Assembly (NCBI GenBank): GCA_021779095.1
Contig: JAJYBI010000001.1
Span: 62,001 to 126,000, forward strand
Source: Deltaproteobacteria bacterium
GTDB lineage: Bacteria > Desulfobacterota > Desulfuromonadia > Geobacterales > JAJYBI01
Length of the DNA: 64,000 nt
Reading direction: 5' to 3'
Made by a program: the position numbers and the translations under genes. Shown piece after piece: positions 9,006-16,622 of this stretch (its first letter is position 1; every line of letters begins with the position of its first letter). The notes beneath the pieces were generated by a model that was not told the origin of the DNA, did not search any database, and was given only the letters and a program-made list of their open reading frames with translations.

Positions 9006-9232
9006 GGCAACATGCCGATGATGTCGGCAACCGACGGCACCTTGCCGGTACATTTCACCTCTCCGTCGATCACCAGTGCCGGGGTGCTCATTACCCCGTA
9101 CTTCATGATGGTGGGAATATAATCCACCTTGACCAGTTCAGCGGACCTGCCGCTTCCTTCCAGCGCTTTCTGTGCATTCTCGTAAAGCGTCCTGCACTTG
9201 GCGCAGCCAGTCCCCAGCACTTCAATTTTCAT
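9002..9232 (-). CDS. Small thioredoxin/glutaredoxin-like redox protein
   Basis: This 76-residue cytoplasmic protein has the minimal thioredoxin fold of the MTH895-type redox-active disulfide family. The active site is GCAKCRTLYEN near the N-terminus, and the cis-Pro loop is MSTPALVIDGEV. The ATG at 9232 is preceded by a strong AAAGGAG site, so the 11 residues encoded further upstream are probably not translated. Such proteins often sit next to ArsP/DUF318 permeases, as here three genes away. It may reduce metalloid-linked disulfides or feed electrons to the exported thioredoxin and CcdA-like proteins encoded downstream. Confidence 0.87.
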   Translation of the reverse strand: MKIEVLGTGCAKCRTLYENAQKALEGSGRSAELVKVDYIPTIMKYGVMSTPALVIDGEVKCTGKVPSVADIIGMLP

Positions 9233-9286
9233 AATCCGTTCTCCTTTCTCGGACGGTTTCCACATCGTTGATCAACAGGCAGCTGT

Positions 9287-9568
9287 TCATGGCTTCCCTC
9301 GGGCTGCCAGCTTCTCCGTGATAAACTCGTTGAACCAGGTTGCATCCGGAAAGCCGATCGCCTCTGCCGGACAAAGCCGGGCACAGGTACGGCACTCAAC
9401 TACGCAGTTGTACGGATTCACCACCTTCGATTTCCGGATTGCCTCGTCAAACGCAAGTACACCATTCTTGCAAATGGAAATGCATTCCCGGCATCCGATA
9501 CATTTTTCAGCATCGATGGTCGGGAACCATGGGATATCCGTACGGGGTATGCCTCGCCATTCGGTCAT
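9287..9568 (-). CDS. 2[4Fe-4S] ferredoxin-like protein
   Basis: This 93-residue protein has two cysteine clusters, CIGCRECISICK and, after about 28 residues, CVVECRTCARLCP. These are suited to two [4Fe-4S] centres, although the second cluster has an extra residue between its first two Cys (CVVEC instead of CxxC). It has no signal peptide and is cytoplasmic. It starts 12 bp after the HdrA-like gene, and the two probably form an electron-transfer unit inside the arsenic operon. The electron donor and acceptor cannot be read from the sequence; reduction of the thioredoxin-like proteins or of arsenate are possibilities. Confidence 0.85.
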   Translation of the reverse strand: MTEWRGIPRTDIPWFPTIDAEKCIGCRECISICKNGVLAFDEAIRKSKVVNPYNCVVECRTCARLCPAEAIGFPDATWFNEFITEKLAARGKP

Positions 9569-9580
9569 GAGCTCCTCCGG

Positions 9581-9943
9581 TCAGGGATTGTTGGCCGCCA
9601 GATCCTTTATGGCGGCAACCGCCTCGTCGGTAGTCTTGTTGCGAATGTCCAGTGCTACGTGCTTAGACTTGTCGAACCCGATTGCCTCAAATGCATCCCG
9701 GAACATCTTGCATTGCATCTGCGGATCACATGCGGCAACATACAGCGTACTGGTATCACCACCGGAGAGCAGCGCTTTGAGGTACTCTTCGCCGTCTCCG
9801 ACGCAGAGCTGCGGATGAAGGCAGACATAATCGAAGAGCTTCTCCCGACGCACATCCGACAGAACACCAAAGATATCCATTTTTGAGAAGCTGGGACAGG
9901 TCCCCTGGCAGACACACAGCACGAATCCTTTTTTCCCTGACAT
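9581..9943 (-). CDS. HdrA-N-terminal-like iron-sulfur protein
   Basis: This 120-residue protein resembles only the cysteine-bearing N-terminal portion of heterodisulfide reductase subunit A. It has an early cysteine group (CVCQGTCPSF), a middle group (YVCLHPQLC) and a later CDPQMQC motif following VAA. It lacks the FAD-binding domain of full HdrA. The ATG at 9943 follows an AAAGGAGG ribosome-binding site. Its downstream neighbour is a 2[4Fe-4S] ferredoxin, so together they look like a split electron-transfer module. Assignment rests on cysteine spacing and the VAACDPQ signature; a relationship to methyl-viologen hydrogenase delta-like subunits is an alternative. Confidence 0.6.
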   Translation of the reverse strand: MSGKKGFVLCVCQGTCPSFSKMDIFGVLSDVRREKLFDYVCLHPQLCVGDGEEYLKALLSGGDTSTLYVAACDPQMQCKMFRDAFEAIGFDKSKHVALDIRNKTTDEAVAAIKDLAANNP

Positions 9944-9986
9944 TGTGTGGTCCTCCTTTCGCTTGTTGCTTCCACGGAATCCGCAG

Positions 9987-10934
9987 TCAAAGAATCGCGT
10001 TGAACAGATAGCCGACGCCGGTAATGGCGGTGGCCACGATGCAGAAAAAGGTCACCAGGAGCGGCCGCTTCAGGACGTTGCTTAGAATGACCGCTTCCGG
10101 CAGCGACAGGGCGGTGACTGCCATCATGAACGCCAGTACCGTACCCATGGCCATCCCCTTGGCGGTCAGCGCCTGGACGATGGGGATCACCCCGGCGGCG
10201 TTGGAATAGAGCGGCACCCCGAGCGCGACCGCCACCGGCACGGCGAAGGGGTTGTCGCGGCCGGCCCAGCGGGCCAGGAAATCCTGCGGCACGTAGCCGT
10301 GTATAAAGGCACCGATACCGATGCCGACGAGCACGTAGGGCCAGATCTTTTTCAAGAGGCCGACGGTGTACACTTTTGCATAGGCATAGCGTTCAGACCA
10401 GCTCTGCTCCTGAATTTCGGCGTCGCCTACCTGCATTTCCCAGACGTAATCCTGCACATATCTTTCCATCCTCAACCGGCCGATGACGATGCCGGAGATA
10501 ATAGCCACCAGCAACCCCGTACCGACGTAGATCATGGCGATACGCCAGCCAAACATCCCCCAGAGCATGATGAGCGCCACTTCGTTCACCATGGGCGACG
10601 AGATGAGGAAGGAAAATGTCACCCCCAGCGGCACGCCGGATTCCACGAAGCCGATGAAGAGCGGCACCGCCGAACAGGAGCAGAAGGGGGTAACGATCCC
10701 CAGGAGCGCCGCCATGACGTTCCCCACGTATTCGCGGTTGTGGGAGAGAATGCGCTTGGTCCGTTCCGGCGGGAACCAGGAACGGACCACCGCGATTACG
10801 TAGATGATGGTGGCAAGAAGGAGGAATATTTTCAGGGTGTCATAGACGAAGAAATCGAGCGCCTCACCGGCCCGGGAGCCGGGGACGAGGCCAAGGAGGT
10901 TGAAGACGAGATGATCGACACCGCTTTTCAACAT
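9987..10934 (-). CDS. ArsP-like permease (DUF318/PF03773)
   Basis: This 315-residue inner-membrane protein has about eight helices. The hallmark is TPFCSCSAVPLFIGF (around residue 85), where the cysteines probably bind a soft metal or trivalent organoarsenical. A second conserved block, GVPLYSNAAGVIPI, lies in the second half. ArsP proteins export methylarsenite and related organoarsenicals; other family members have been linked to Cu/Zn efflux. The ATG at 10934 is chosen because the longer start at 10970 would overlap the acr3 stop. Its place between acr3 and redox genes in an ArsR-led operon favours metalloid export. Confidence 0.85.
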   Translation of the reverse strand: MLKSGVDHLVFNLLGLVPGSRAGEALDFFVYDTLKIFLLLATIIYVIAVVRSWFPPERTKRILSHNREYVGNVMAALLGIVTPFCSCSAVPLFIGFVESGVPLGVTFSFLISSPMVNEVALIMLWGMFGWRIAMIYVGTGLLVAIISGIVIGRLRMERYVQDYVWEMQVGDAEIQEQSWSERYAYAKVYTVGLLKKIWPYVLVGIGIGAFIHGYVPQDFLARWAGRDNPFAVPVAVALGVPLYSNAAGVIPIVQALTAKGMAMGTVLAFMMAVTALSLPEAVILSNVLKRPLLVTFFCIVATAITGVGYLFNAIL

Positions 10935-10950
10935 GAGGGTACCCCGCAGG

Positions 10951-12006
10951 TCATGTCGCAGCCGGAACAAAATACCGGCGCCGGAACCAGAACGCCACGT
11001 TGACGAGGCCGATCATCACCGGCACCTCCACCAGCGGACCGATGACGGCGGCAAACGCCGCCCCCGAGTTCAGGCCGAAGACCGCCACGGCCACCGCGAT
11101 CGCCAGCTCGAAGTTGTTGCTGGCGGCGGTGAACGCCAGGGTGGTGGTCCGCGCGTAGTCGGCCCCCAGCCGTTGCCCCATCCAGAACGATACGAGAAAC
11201 ATGATGATGAAGTAGATGAGGAGCGGAATCGCGATCCGCACCACGTCCAGCGGCAGCTGCACGATGAGCTGACCTTTCAGGCTGAACATCACGACGATGG
11301 TGAAAAGGAGCGCCACCAGGGTGATGGGACCGATCTTTGGCACGAACTCCCGGTGGTACCGCTCCCGTCCCATGATCCTGACCCCCACGAGCCGGGTGAG
11401 CGCCCCGGCGATGCAGGGAATCCCTAGATAGATGAAGACGCTCTGGGCGATTCTCAGGATACTCACCTCCACGATGCTGCCGGACAGGCCGAAGTATGGT
11501 GGAAGAACCGTGATGAAGAACCAGGCATAGACGCTGTAGAAGAGTACCTGGAAGACGCTGTTGAAAGCCACGAGCCCGGCGGCGTACTCCGTACTCCCCT
11601 TGGCCAGCTCGTTCCAGACGATGACCATGGCGATGCAGCGGGCGAGGCCGATCATGATGAGCCCCACCATGTACTCAGGCTTGTCGGGGAGGAAGACGAC
11701 CGCCAGGACGAACATGAGCACCGGCCCGATGACCCAGTTCTGCACCAGAGAGAGACCGAGCACCCGCCGGTTCTTAAAGACCGCCGGCATCTCCTCGTAC
11801 CGCACCTTGGCGAAGGGGGGGTACATCATCAGGATCAGCCCGGCGGCGATGGGGATGTTGGTGGTCCCCACCCGGAACGCGTCGATGAACCGCTCGACGC
11901 CGGGGACGAAATACCCAAGACCTACCCCCAGCGCCATGGCGGCGAAGATCCAGAGGGTCAGCCAGCGGTCGAGGAACGAAAGCCTGCGCCCCAGATGTTC
12001 ACTCAT
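10951..12006 (-). CDS. acr3: ACR3-family arsenite efflux transporter
   Basis: This 351-residue protein has about ten transmembrane helices and is the expected size for ACR3. It exports arsenite, the product of the arsenate reductase encoded just upstream, using the proton motive force. The conserved cysteine region of ACR3 is visible as [18 protein letters not shown], where the Cys is needed for arsenite transport in studied members, and the late conserved block is [20 protein letters not shown]. The start overlaps the arsC stop by 8 bp. It belongs to the BASS superfamily and is unrelated to the classical ArsB fold. Confidence 0.95.
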   Translation of the reverse strand: MSEHLGRRLSFLDRWLTLWIFAAMALGVGLGYFVPGVERFIDAFRVGTTNIPIAAGLILMMYPPFAKVRYEEMPAVFKNRRVLGLSLVQNWVIGPVLMFVLAVVFLPDKPEYMVGLIMIGLARCIAMVIVWNELAKGSTEYAAGLVAFNSVFQVLFYSVYAWFFITVLPPYFGLSGSIVEVSILRIAQSVFIYLGIPCIAGALTRLVGVRIMGRERYHREFVPKIGPITLVALLFTIVVMFSLKGQLIVQLPLDVVRIAIPLLIYFIIMFLVSFWMGQRLGADYARTTTLAFTAASNNFELAIAVAVAVFGLNSGAAFAAVIGPLVEVPVMIGLVNVAFWFRRRYFVPAAT

Positions 12007-12418
12007 GGTCTGCCTCCGTCAGGTACACCGTCAGCCGCGCCTTGATCTCGTCCCGTACCCGGCGAAACTCCGGCAGGACCTCTTCCTCGCTCCCCGGCAG
12101 CCGCGACGGGTCGTCGAATCCGATATGCACCCGCTCAACCCCGCCGATCACCAGCGGACACTGCTCGTCGGCCGAGCCGCACAGGGTGATGACGTGATCG
12201 AACGTCTCCCCCGCGAAGGCGTCCAGGGTCTTGGAATAGAGCGACGAAGTGTCGATCCCCAGCTCCTCCAGTACACGGGCGGCGAGGGGATTCACCCGGG
12301 TCTGCTCGGTGCCGGCGGAGTACGCCCGGAAGCGGTCGCCCAGGTAATGGTTCACGAGCCCTTCGGCCATCTGGGAGCGGCAGGAGTTGTGGGTACAGAG
12401 GAGGAGGACTTTTTTCAT
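11999..12418 (-). CDS. arsC: Arsenate reductase, thioredoxin-coupled LMW-PTP type
   Basis: This 139-residue protein reduces arsenate to arsenite for export by ACR3. The phosphatase-like P-loop is CTHNSCRS with the nucleophile Cys8 and Cys13, and the shuttle pair is Cys80 and Cys87 in [10 protein letters not shown]. These residues define the thioredoxin-recycled class rather than the glutaredoxin-linked ArsC. The conserved late motif is [13 protein letters not shown]. The spacing between Cys80 and Cys87 matches this class. The gene starts about 55 bp after arsR, and an operator-like repeat lies in that gap. Thioredoxin-fold proteins are encoded in the same operon and may recycle it. Confidence 0.95.
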   Translation of the reverse strand: MKKVLLLCTHNSCRSQMAEGLVNHYLGDRFRAYSAGTEQTRVNPLAARVLEELGIDTSSLYSKTLDAFAGETFDHVITLCGSADEQCPLVIGGVERVHIGFDDPSRLPGSEEEVLPEFRRVRDEIKARLTVYLTEADHE

Positions 12419-12437
12419 CGGACGGCTCCTTTCATTA

Positions 12438-12454
12438 ATCCGGATTTACGGATA
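12438..12454. promoter_or_regulatory. Operator-like element between arsR and arsC
   Basis: On the plus strand the element reads ATCCGGAT, three bases, CGGATA. The same 17-bp pattern lies upstream of arsR at 12827-12843. It extends rightward into a perfect 12-bp palindrome, CGGATATATCCG, at 12449-12460. It sits about 20 bp before the arsC start and so may give ArsR a second control point, or an internal promoter. The role is inferred; the repetition and symmetry are seen directly. Confidence 0.6.
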
Positions 12455-12473
12455 TATCCGGGCCAAAAAAATT

Positions 12474-12815
12474 TCAGGCGCAAGAGTTCTCGGCGGCCAG
12501 TGCGTGCAGCCGGTCGCGGTCGGCCTGGGCGGTTTCGTTGTCGTGGAGGAAATGGCGCAGGATCGGGAGCATCGACTGCTGCAGCGGTCCCGGCGCGGCG
12601 ACGATGGAGTAGTAGATCCAGACCGTCTCCCGCCGGTCGCGCAGCCACCCGGCGTTCTTCAGGTGGGACAGGTGCCGGGAGATCGTGGACTGGGGGAGCT
12701 GCAGCACCGCCATGATGTCGCAGACGCAGAGCTCCTGTTCTTCCAGCAGAAGGGCGAGGATGCGCAGCCGGGTTTCGTCGTCGAGGGACCGGAATATCTG
12801 GGTGATGTTCTGCAT
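12474..12815 (-). CDS. arsR: ArsR-family metalloid-responsive repressor
   Basis: This 113-residue winged-helix repressor starts at ATG 12815 (MQNITQIFRSLDDETR); the longer frame upstream runs into the operator region and is unlikely. The metalloid-binding motif ELCVCD (Cys30 and Cys32) is the classical alpha-3 site, and the recognition helix region is LPQSTISRHLSHLKNAGWL. Binding of arsenite would release it from DNA and turn on the operon. A palindromic TATCCGGATA lies 11 bp upstream of its start, and a related element lies between this gene and arsC, so autoregulation is likely. The C-terminus ends with another Cys (ENSCA). Confidence 0.95.
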   Translation of the reverse strand: MQNITQIFRSLDDETRLRILALLLEEQELCVCDIMAVLQLPQSTISRHLSHLKNAGWLRDRRETVWIYYSIVAAPGPLQQSMLPILRHFLHDNETAQADRDRLHALAAENSCA

Positions 12816-12826
12816 GGGGAAACTAT

Positions 12827-12843
12827 ATCCGGATAAGCGGATA
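12827..12843. promoter_or_regulatory. Operator-like element upstream of arsR
   Basis: The plus strand reads ATCCGGAT, three bases, CGGATA, identical in pattern to the element at 12438-12454. It includes the perfect palindrome TATCCGGATA at 12826-12835. It lies immediately before the arsR ribosome-binding region, where a repressor would block transcription. ArsR is the obvious candidate ligand. Confidence 0.65.
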
Positions 12844-12887
12844 CAGTCAAGGATGGATTCGCATCGGTCCTTCTCCCGCTGCGCACG

Positions 12888-12915
12888 AAAAAAGCCGGCA
12901 CCTGAAGGCACCGGC
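12888..12915 (-). terminator. Intrinsic terminator after cysK
   Basis: Read on the minus strand, a 9-bp stem (GCCGGTGCC with GGTGCCGGC, including two G-U pairs) closes a TTCA loop and is followed by six T. It lies about 85 bp beyond the cysK stop and ahead of the ars operator, so it should separate cysK transcription from the ars operon. Confidence 0.8.
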
Positions 12916-13001
12916 TGGGTGCCCTCACCCGGCCTTCGGCCACCCTCTCCCTCTGGGAGAGAGATAGAGTAAGGGAGTCATTCGTATCTGACAGCGAGGC
13001 T

Positions 13002-13955
13002 TCACACCCCCGCAAAGAGCGGCGTGGAGAGGTACCGCTCGGCACCGTCGGGGAGGATCACCACGATGGTCCTGCCGGCGAACGCATCCTCCTGCGCCAG
13101 CCTGAGCGCCGCGGCGATCGCGGCGCCGCTGGAGATCCCCGCCAGGATTCCCTCCTCCTGGGCGAGCCGCCGGGCGAAAGTAATCGCCTCGTCGCTCTCC
13201 ACCAGCTCCACCCGGTCGATGAGGGAGAGATCGAGCACATCGGGGACGAACCCGGCGCCGAGTCCCTGGATCTTGTGGGGTGCGGGTGTAAGCTCTTCCC
13301 CCGCGAGTTTCTGGCTGATGACCGGGCTCTCTCTCGGCTCCACGGCGACGGAAACGATCGGCTTTCCCATGGCCTTCTTTACGTAGCGCGAGATGCCGGT
13401 GATGGTGCCGCCGGTGCCGACCCCGGCGACGATGACGTCAATGCCGCCGTCGGTGTCGTTCCAGATCTCGGGTCCGGTGGTCTTCTCGTGGATGACGGGG
13501 TTTGCCGGGTTTTTGAACTGCTGGGGGATGAACCAGCGCCCCGGCTCGGCGGCGGCGATCTCCTCGGCCCGCGCGATCGCCCCCTTCATCCCCTCGGCGC
13601 CGGGGGTGAGGATGAGGTTCGCCCCGAGTGCTGCCAGGACCCGTCGCCGCTCGACGCTCATGGTCTCGGGCATGGTGAGGGTGAGCCGGTAGCCGCGGGC
13701 CGCGGCGACATAGGCGAGGGCGATCCCCGTGTTGCCGCTCGTAGGCTCGATGATCTCCACCCCCGGCTTCAGCAGTCCCCGCTCCTCGGCGTCCCAGATC
13801 ATGCTGGCGCCGATGCGGCATTTGACCGAGTAAGCGGGGTTGCGCCCCTCGATCTTCGCCAGGACGGTGGCCTTCGCCCCCTCCGTGAGCCGGTTCAGCC
13901 GGATCAGGGGGGTGTTGCCGATGGACCGGGAGTTGTCTGCGAATATACGTGACAT
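13002..13955 (-). CDS. cysK: Cysteine synthase (O-acetylserine sulfhydrylase)
   Basis: This 317-residue PLP enzyme makes cysteine from O-acetylserine and sulfide. The PLP lysine lies in [11 protein letters not shown], the substrate-binding loop is [12 protein letters not shown], and the phosphate-binding glycine loop is [10 protein letters not shown]. The ATG at 13955 is preceded by GGAGG and matches the usual CysK N-terminus ([12 protein letters not shown]); the additional upstream residues are probably not translated. CysE, which supplies O-acetylserine, is encoded 2.7 kb upstream on the same strand with metF and a trans-sulfuration enzyme between them. Short hairpin repeats flank the gene on both sides. 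Confidence 0.95.
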   Translation of the reverse strand: MSRIFADNSRSIGNTPLIRLNRLTEGAKATVLAKIEGRNPAYSVKCRIGASMIWDAEERGLLKPGVEIIEPTSGNTGIALAYVAAARGYRLTLTMPETMSVERRRVLAALGANLILTPGAEGMKGAIARAEEIAAAEPGRWFIPQQFKNPANPVIHEKTTGPEIWNDTDGGIDVIVAGVGTGGTITGISRYVKKAMGKPIVSVAVEPRESPVISQKLAGEELTPAPHKIQGLGAGFVPDVLDLSLIDRVELVESDEAITFARRLAQEEGILAGISSGAAIAAALRLAQEDAFAGRTIVVILPDGAERYLSTPLFAGV

Positions 13956-14038
13956 GGAAGCCTCCATTTCAGGGCACGCCGTCTCCCGGACCGGACGGAG
14001 CGCAGCGCGGAAGGATTTCACTGCTTTTTCATTCTTTA

Positions 14039-14139
14039 CCCCTCCCTTGACGGGAGGGGGTGAGGGTGAAAAGGACGTCCCTCAGAAAACATCAGAATTG
14101 CACCCCCACCCCCGCCCTTCCCCATCAAGGGGGAGGGCG
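14039..14139. repeat. Pair of C/G-rich hairpin repeats
   Basis: Two imperfect relatives of the same hairpin lie between metF and cysK. The first (14039-14059) is CCCCTCCC, five bases, GGGAGGGG. The second (14113-14139) pairs 11 bases on each side with one wobble. A third, related C/T-rich hairpin with CTCTCCC and GGGAGAG arms lies on the other side of cysK near 12947-12964. They look like short intergenic repeats of the kind scattered through many high-GC genomes. They may add termination or mRNA stability; there is no gene in 13956-14188. Confidence 0.6.
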
Positions 14140-14188
14140 CATTTGGGGATGAGTGGAAGTTGGGTGAGCGACTGACTCCAGTATACCG

Positions 14189-15064
14189 CTACCGGGGGAG
14201 CAGTCCATCCACGATCTCGGAGACGGCGTCGGACCGGTTGAGGGTGTAGAGGTGAACGCCGGGGGCTCCGGCCGCCAGGAGCTCCTTCGCCTGACGGCGG
14301 GCATGGGCCACCCCGACCTTCTGGACCTCGGCCGCGCCGCCGCGCCGGTCCGCCTCCTCCAGCTCCGCCATGAACGTTGGCGGGACGGTGGCGCCGCACA
14401 GCGACAGAATCCGCTGGATCACCTTCAGGTTCACCACCGGCAGGATGCCGGGGATGATCGGCTTGTGACACCCAAGCGCCCGCACCTCCCGGACGAAGTC
14501 GAAGTAGAGGCTGTTGTCGAAGAAGAGCTGGGTGACGACGAAGTCCGCCCCCCGCTCCATCTTCGCCATGAGAAACGCCAGGTCCGCCTCCGGGCTCGCC
14601 GCCTCGGGGTGCGTTTCGGGGTACCCTGCCACCCCGACGCCGACCTCAGGCCGCGACGACCGGATGAACGACACCAGGTCGGCGGCATACAGGAGTGACC
14701 GCTCGCCGTCGAGGCCGTGGGGCCGGTCCTTGGGAGGATCACCCCGCAGGGCGAGGACGTTGTCCACCCCGGCGTTCCCTAACCCGTCGAGGAACCGGAG
14801 GATCTCCTCTTCTTTCGCCCCGATGCAGGTGAGGTGCGCCATGGTCTCCAGGCCGTGCTGACGCTTCAGCCGCGTGACGATCTCCAGGGTGTCGTCGTGG
14901 GTGCTGCCGCCGGCGCCGTAGGTGACGGAGGCGAAGAGCGGATTCAGGGCGGCGAGGCGGTCGACGGTGGCAAAGAACGCCGGCCACTCGGCCTTGTCCT
15001 TCGGCGGAAAGAATTCGAACGAGATGAACGGGCGGTCCGGCTGGATGATGTCGATGATCTTCAT
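14189..15064 (-). CDS. metF: Methylenetetrahydrofolate reductase
   Basis: This 291-residue flavoprotein reduces 5,10-methylene-THF to 5-methyl-THF, the methyl donor for methionine synthesis. Visible signatures are SFEFFPPKD at the N-terminus, VTYGAGGST (about residue 48), LALRGDPP (about residue 107) and TQLFFDNSLYFDFV (about residue 190), all at expected positions for a TIM-barrel MetF. It is full length. It is part of a minus-strand sulfur amino acid cluster with a cystathionine gamma-synthase-like gene 63 bp upstream and cysK downstream. Confidence 0.95.
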   Translation of the reverse strand: MKIIDIIQPDRPFISFEFFPPKDKAEWPAFFATVDRLAALNPLFASVTYGAGGSTHDDTLEIVTRLKRQHGLETMAHLTCIGAKEEEILRFLDGLGNAGVDNVLALRGDPPKDRPHGLDGERSLLYAADLVSFIRSSRPEVGVGVAGYPETHPEAASPEADLAFLMAKMERGADFVVTQLFFDNSLYFDFVREVRALGCHKPIIPGILPVVNLKVIQRILSLCGATVPPTFMAELEEADRRGGAAEVQKVGVAHARRQAKELLAAGAPGVHLYTLNRSDAVSEIVDGLLPR

Positions 15065-15127
15065 GTGGTCCTGTGGGGAGGTCGCCGGTCGGGCAGACCT
15101 CGGGGAATATGGGCGCAGGCGATCAGT

Positions 15128-16585
15128 TCAGGATGTAAGCGCCAGTTCAATCTTATGCCACAGAACCTCCGGTTCCTCAAGCCCTACCGACAGCCGGATC
15201 AGGTAACGGGGGATGCCGCACGCCTCCGCCCAGTCCAGCTCGGTGTAATGGGCCAAGAGGGTGAAGGGGCAGACGAGGGTGAAATCGGTCCCCAGGCTCG
15301 GCCCCTTGCAGAGCGCCAGGTTGTCGTAGATGACCGGCGAGCGGCGCTCCGCGTCCTTCGGCAGGAAGGTGACGAGCGAGCCCCAGCCGCCGTCGGGGCG
15401 GCGCACCGCCTCGTAGGCCTCATTGTGCACCCAGCGAGGGTACCAGACCTGTTCCACCGCCGGGTGGCGGCGCAGCCGCTCGGCGATGAGGAGCCCGTTC
15501 TCGTTGTGACGGCGCATCCGCTCCGGGAAGCTGGCGATACGTGCCTCCAGCACGACGGCGTCCTCCCCCCACAGGAGCTCCTCGTGCAGCGATGCGGCGA
15601 TCCCCTTCAGCTCGTCGTAATACGGGGAGCGGGGGTTGCAGACGAGCGCCCCCCCCATGGCGTCGCCGCTCCCCACCAGGTACTTGGTGAGGCTCGTGGC
15701 GATCAGGTCCGCATGCCCACCCAGGTCCACGTTCAACGGGGTGGCCACCACGTCGTCGGCGACGAGCGGGACGCCGTGCGACCGGAGGATCGGCGTCACC
15801 TGCCGCAGGTCGGCGGACCCCAGGAGCGGGTTGCCGGGGATCTCGCTGAAACAGGCGGCCAGCGGCCCCGCCACCAGCAGCCGGCGGAGGTCGTCGGCCG
15901 CGCGCTCCAGGTCGTGCAAAAGCGTCGCCCCGTGTCCGAACCGCTCCTGCAGCTTCAGCGTATCCACGTAGGGGAAGCCGATCTGCACCGTGGGGCGGCC
16001 GGGGGTGCGGCGCATCACCGCCCTCAAAGCCGCGAAGGTGGCGGCCATGCCGCTCGGCTGGAGAAAGACGTCGTCCGGACCGCAGCCGTAGAGCGCGGCC
16101 AGCTGCCGGCGCAGGGAGGCGCGTACTTCTTCCCCGGGATGGCCGGTATCGCCCCGCAGGGCCGCCGCGGCGCGGCGGGTGGAGACGATGAGCCCGGTGT
16201 GCTGCCAGAACGCCTTCAGTGCAGCGAGCCCCGCGTCGGTGGTGACCACGCCGAAGCACCCGTCCCGCTCCACGATCCGGGCATCCTCGCCGCCGAAACG
16301 GCGGACGAACGTGGTACAGAGCCGGGCCGCGTGGCGGGACGGCAGCGGCAGGCAGGGGCGCCCCCCCCCGATCCGCTCCGCCAGCTCCCGCACGAGCGCA
16401 TGGATGACGAAGCGGGGGTAGCCGCTTCGAAGCCGCGCCACCACCTCCGGCCACTTCTCCTCGTAGCCGACCACGTCCCGCCAGCGGGGGAGCGCCACGG
16501 AGACGGCGTGGAGCGAATCGGGGATCGGGACCCCCAGCTCCTCGTCCCGCCAGGGCGGGTCCTGCAGCATGTCGCGAACGGTCAT
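15128..16585 (-). CDS. Long cystathionine gamma-synthase-like PLP enzyme
   Basis: This 485-residue protein belongs to the Cys/Met metabolism PLP family (fold type I). The PLP lysine is Lys301 in TSLTKYLVGSGD, the cofactor Asp is in LVADDVV, and the cofactor-phosphate region is PSGMAATFAALR. The C-terminus has the family ending LSVGLEEPEVLW. Usual bacterial members are about 380-400 residues; this one has roughly 100 extra N-terminal residues rich in Arg and aromatic residues with no recognised domain, reminiscent of fungal-type cystathionine gamma-synthases. The ATG at 16585 has a GGAGG site; the longer frame is unsupported. Substrate (O-succinyl- or O-acetylhomoserine) is not determined. Confidence 0.82.
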   Translation of the reverse strand: MTVRDMLQDPPWRDEELGVPIPDSLHAVSVALPRWRDVVGYEEKWPEVVARLRSGYPRFVIHALVRELAERIGGGRPCLPLPSRHAARLCTTFVRRFGGEDARIVERDGCFGVVTTDAGLAALKAFWQHTGLIVSTRRAAAALRGDTGHPGEEVRASLRRQLAALYGCGPDDVFLQPSGMAATFAALRAVMRRTPGRPTVQIGFPYVDTLKLQERFGHGATLLHDLERAADDLRRLLVAGPLAACFSEIPGNPLLGSADLRQVTPILRSHGVPLVADDVVATPLNVDLGGHADLIATSLTKYLVGSGDAMGGALVCNPRSPYYDELKGIAASLHEELLWGEDAVVLEARIASFPERMRRHNENGLLIAERLRRHPAVEQVWYPRWVHNEAYEAVRRPDGGWGSLVTFLPKDAERRSPVIYDNLALCKGPSLGTDFTLVCPFTLLAHYTELDWAEACGIPRYLIRLSVGLEEPEVLWHKIELALTS

Positions 16586-16622
16586 CCGGTGCCTCCGTGA
16601 GCATTCATCCTGTTGCCGCTTC

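Noticed and set aside
14834-16600. A 588-codon plus-strand open frame opposite metF and the cystathionine gamma-synthase-like gene
   Set aside because: The minus-strand genes have full catalytic motifs; the plus-strand product is Arg/His/Gly-rich low-complexity sequence, as expected of a GC-rich shadow frame.
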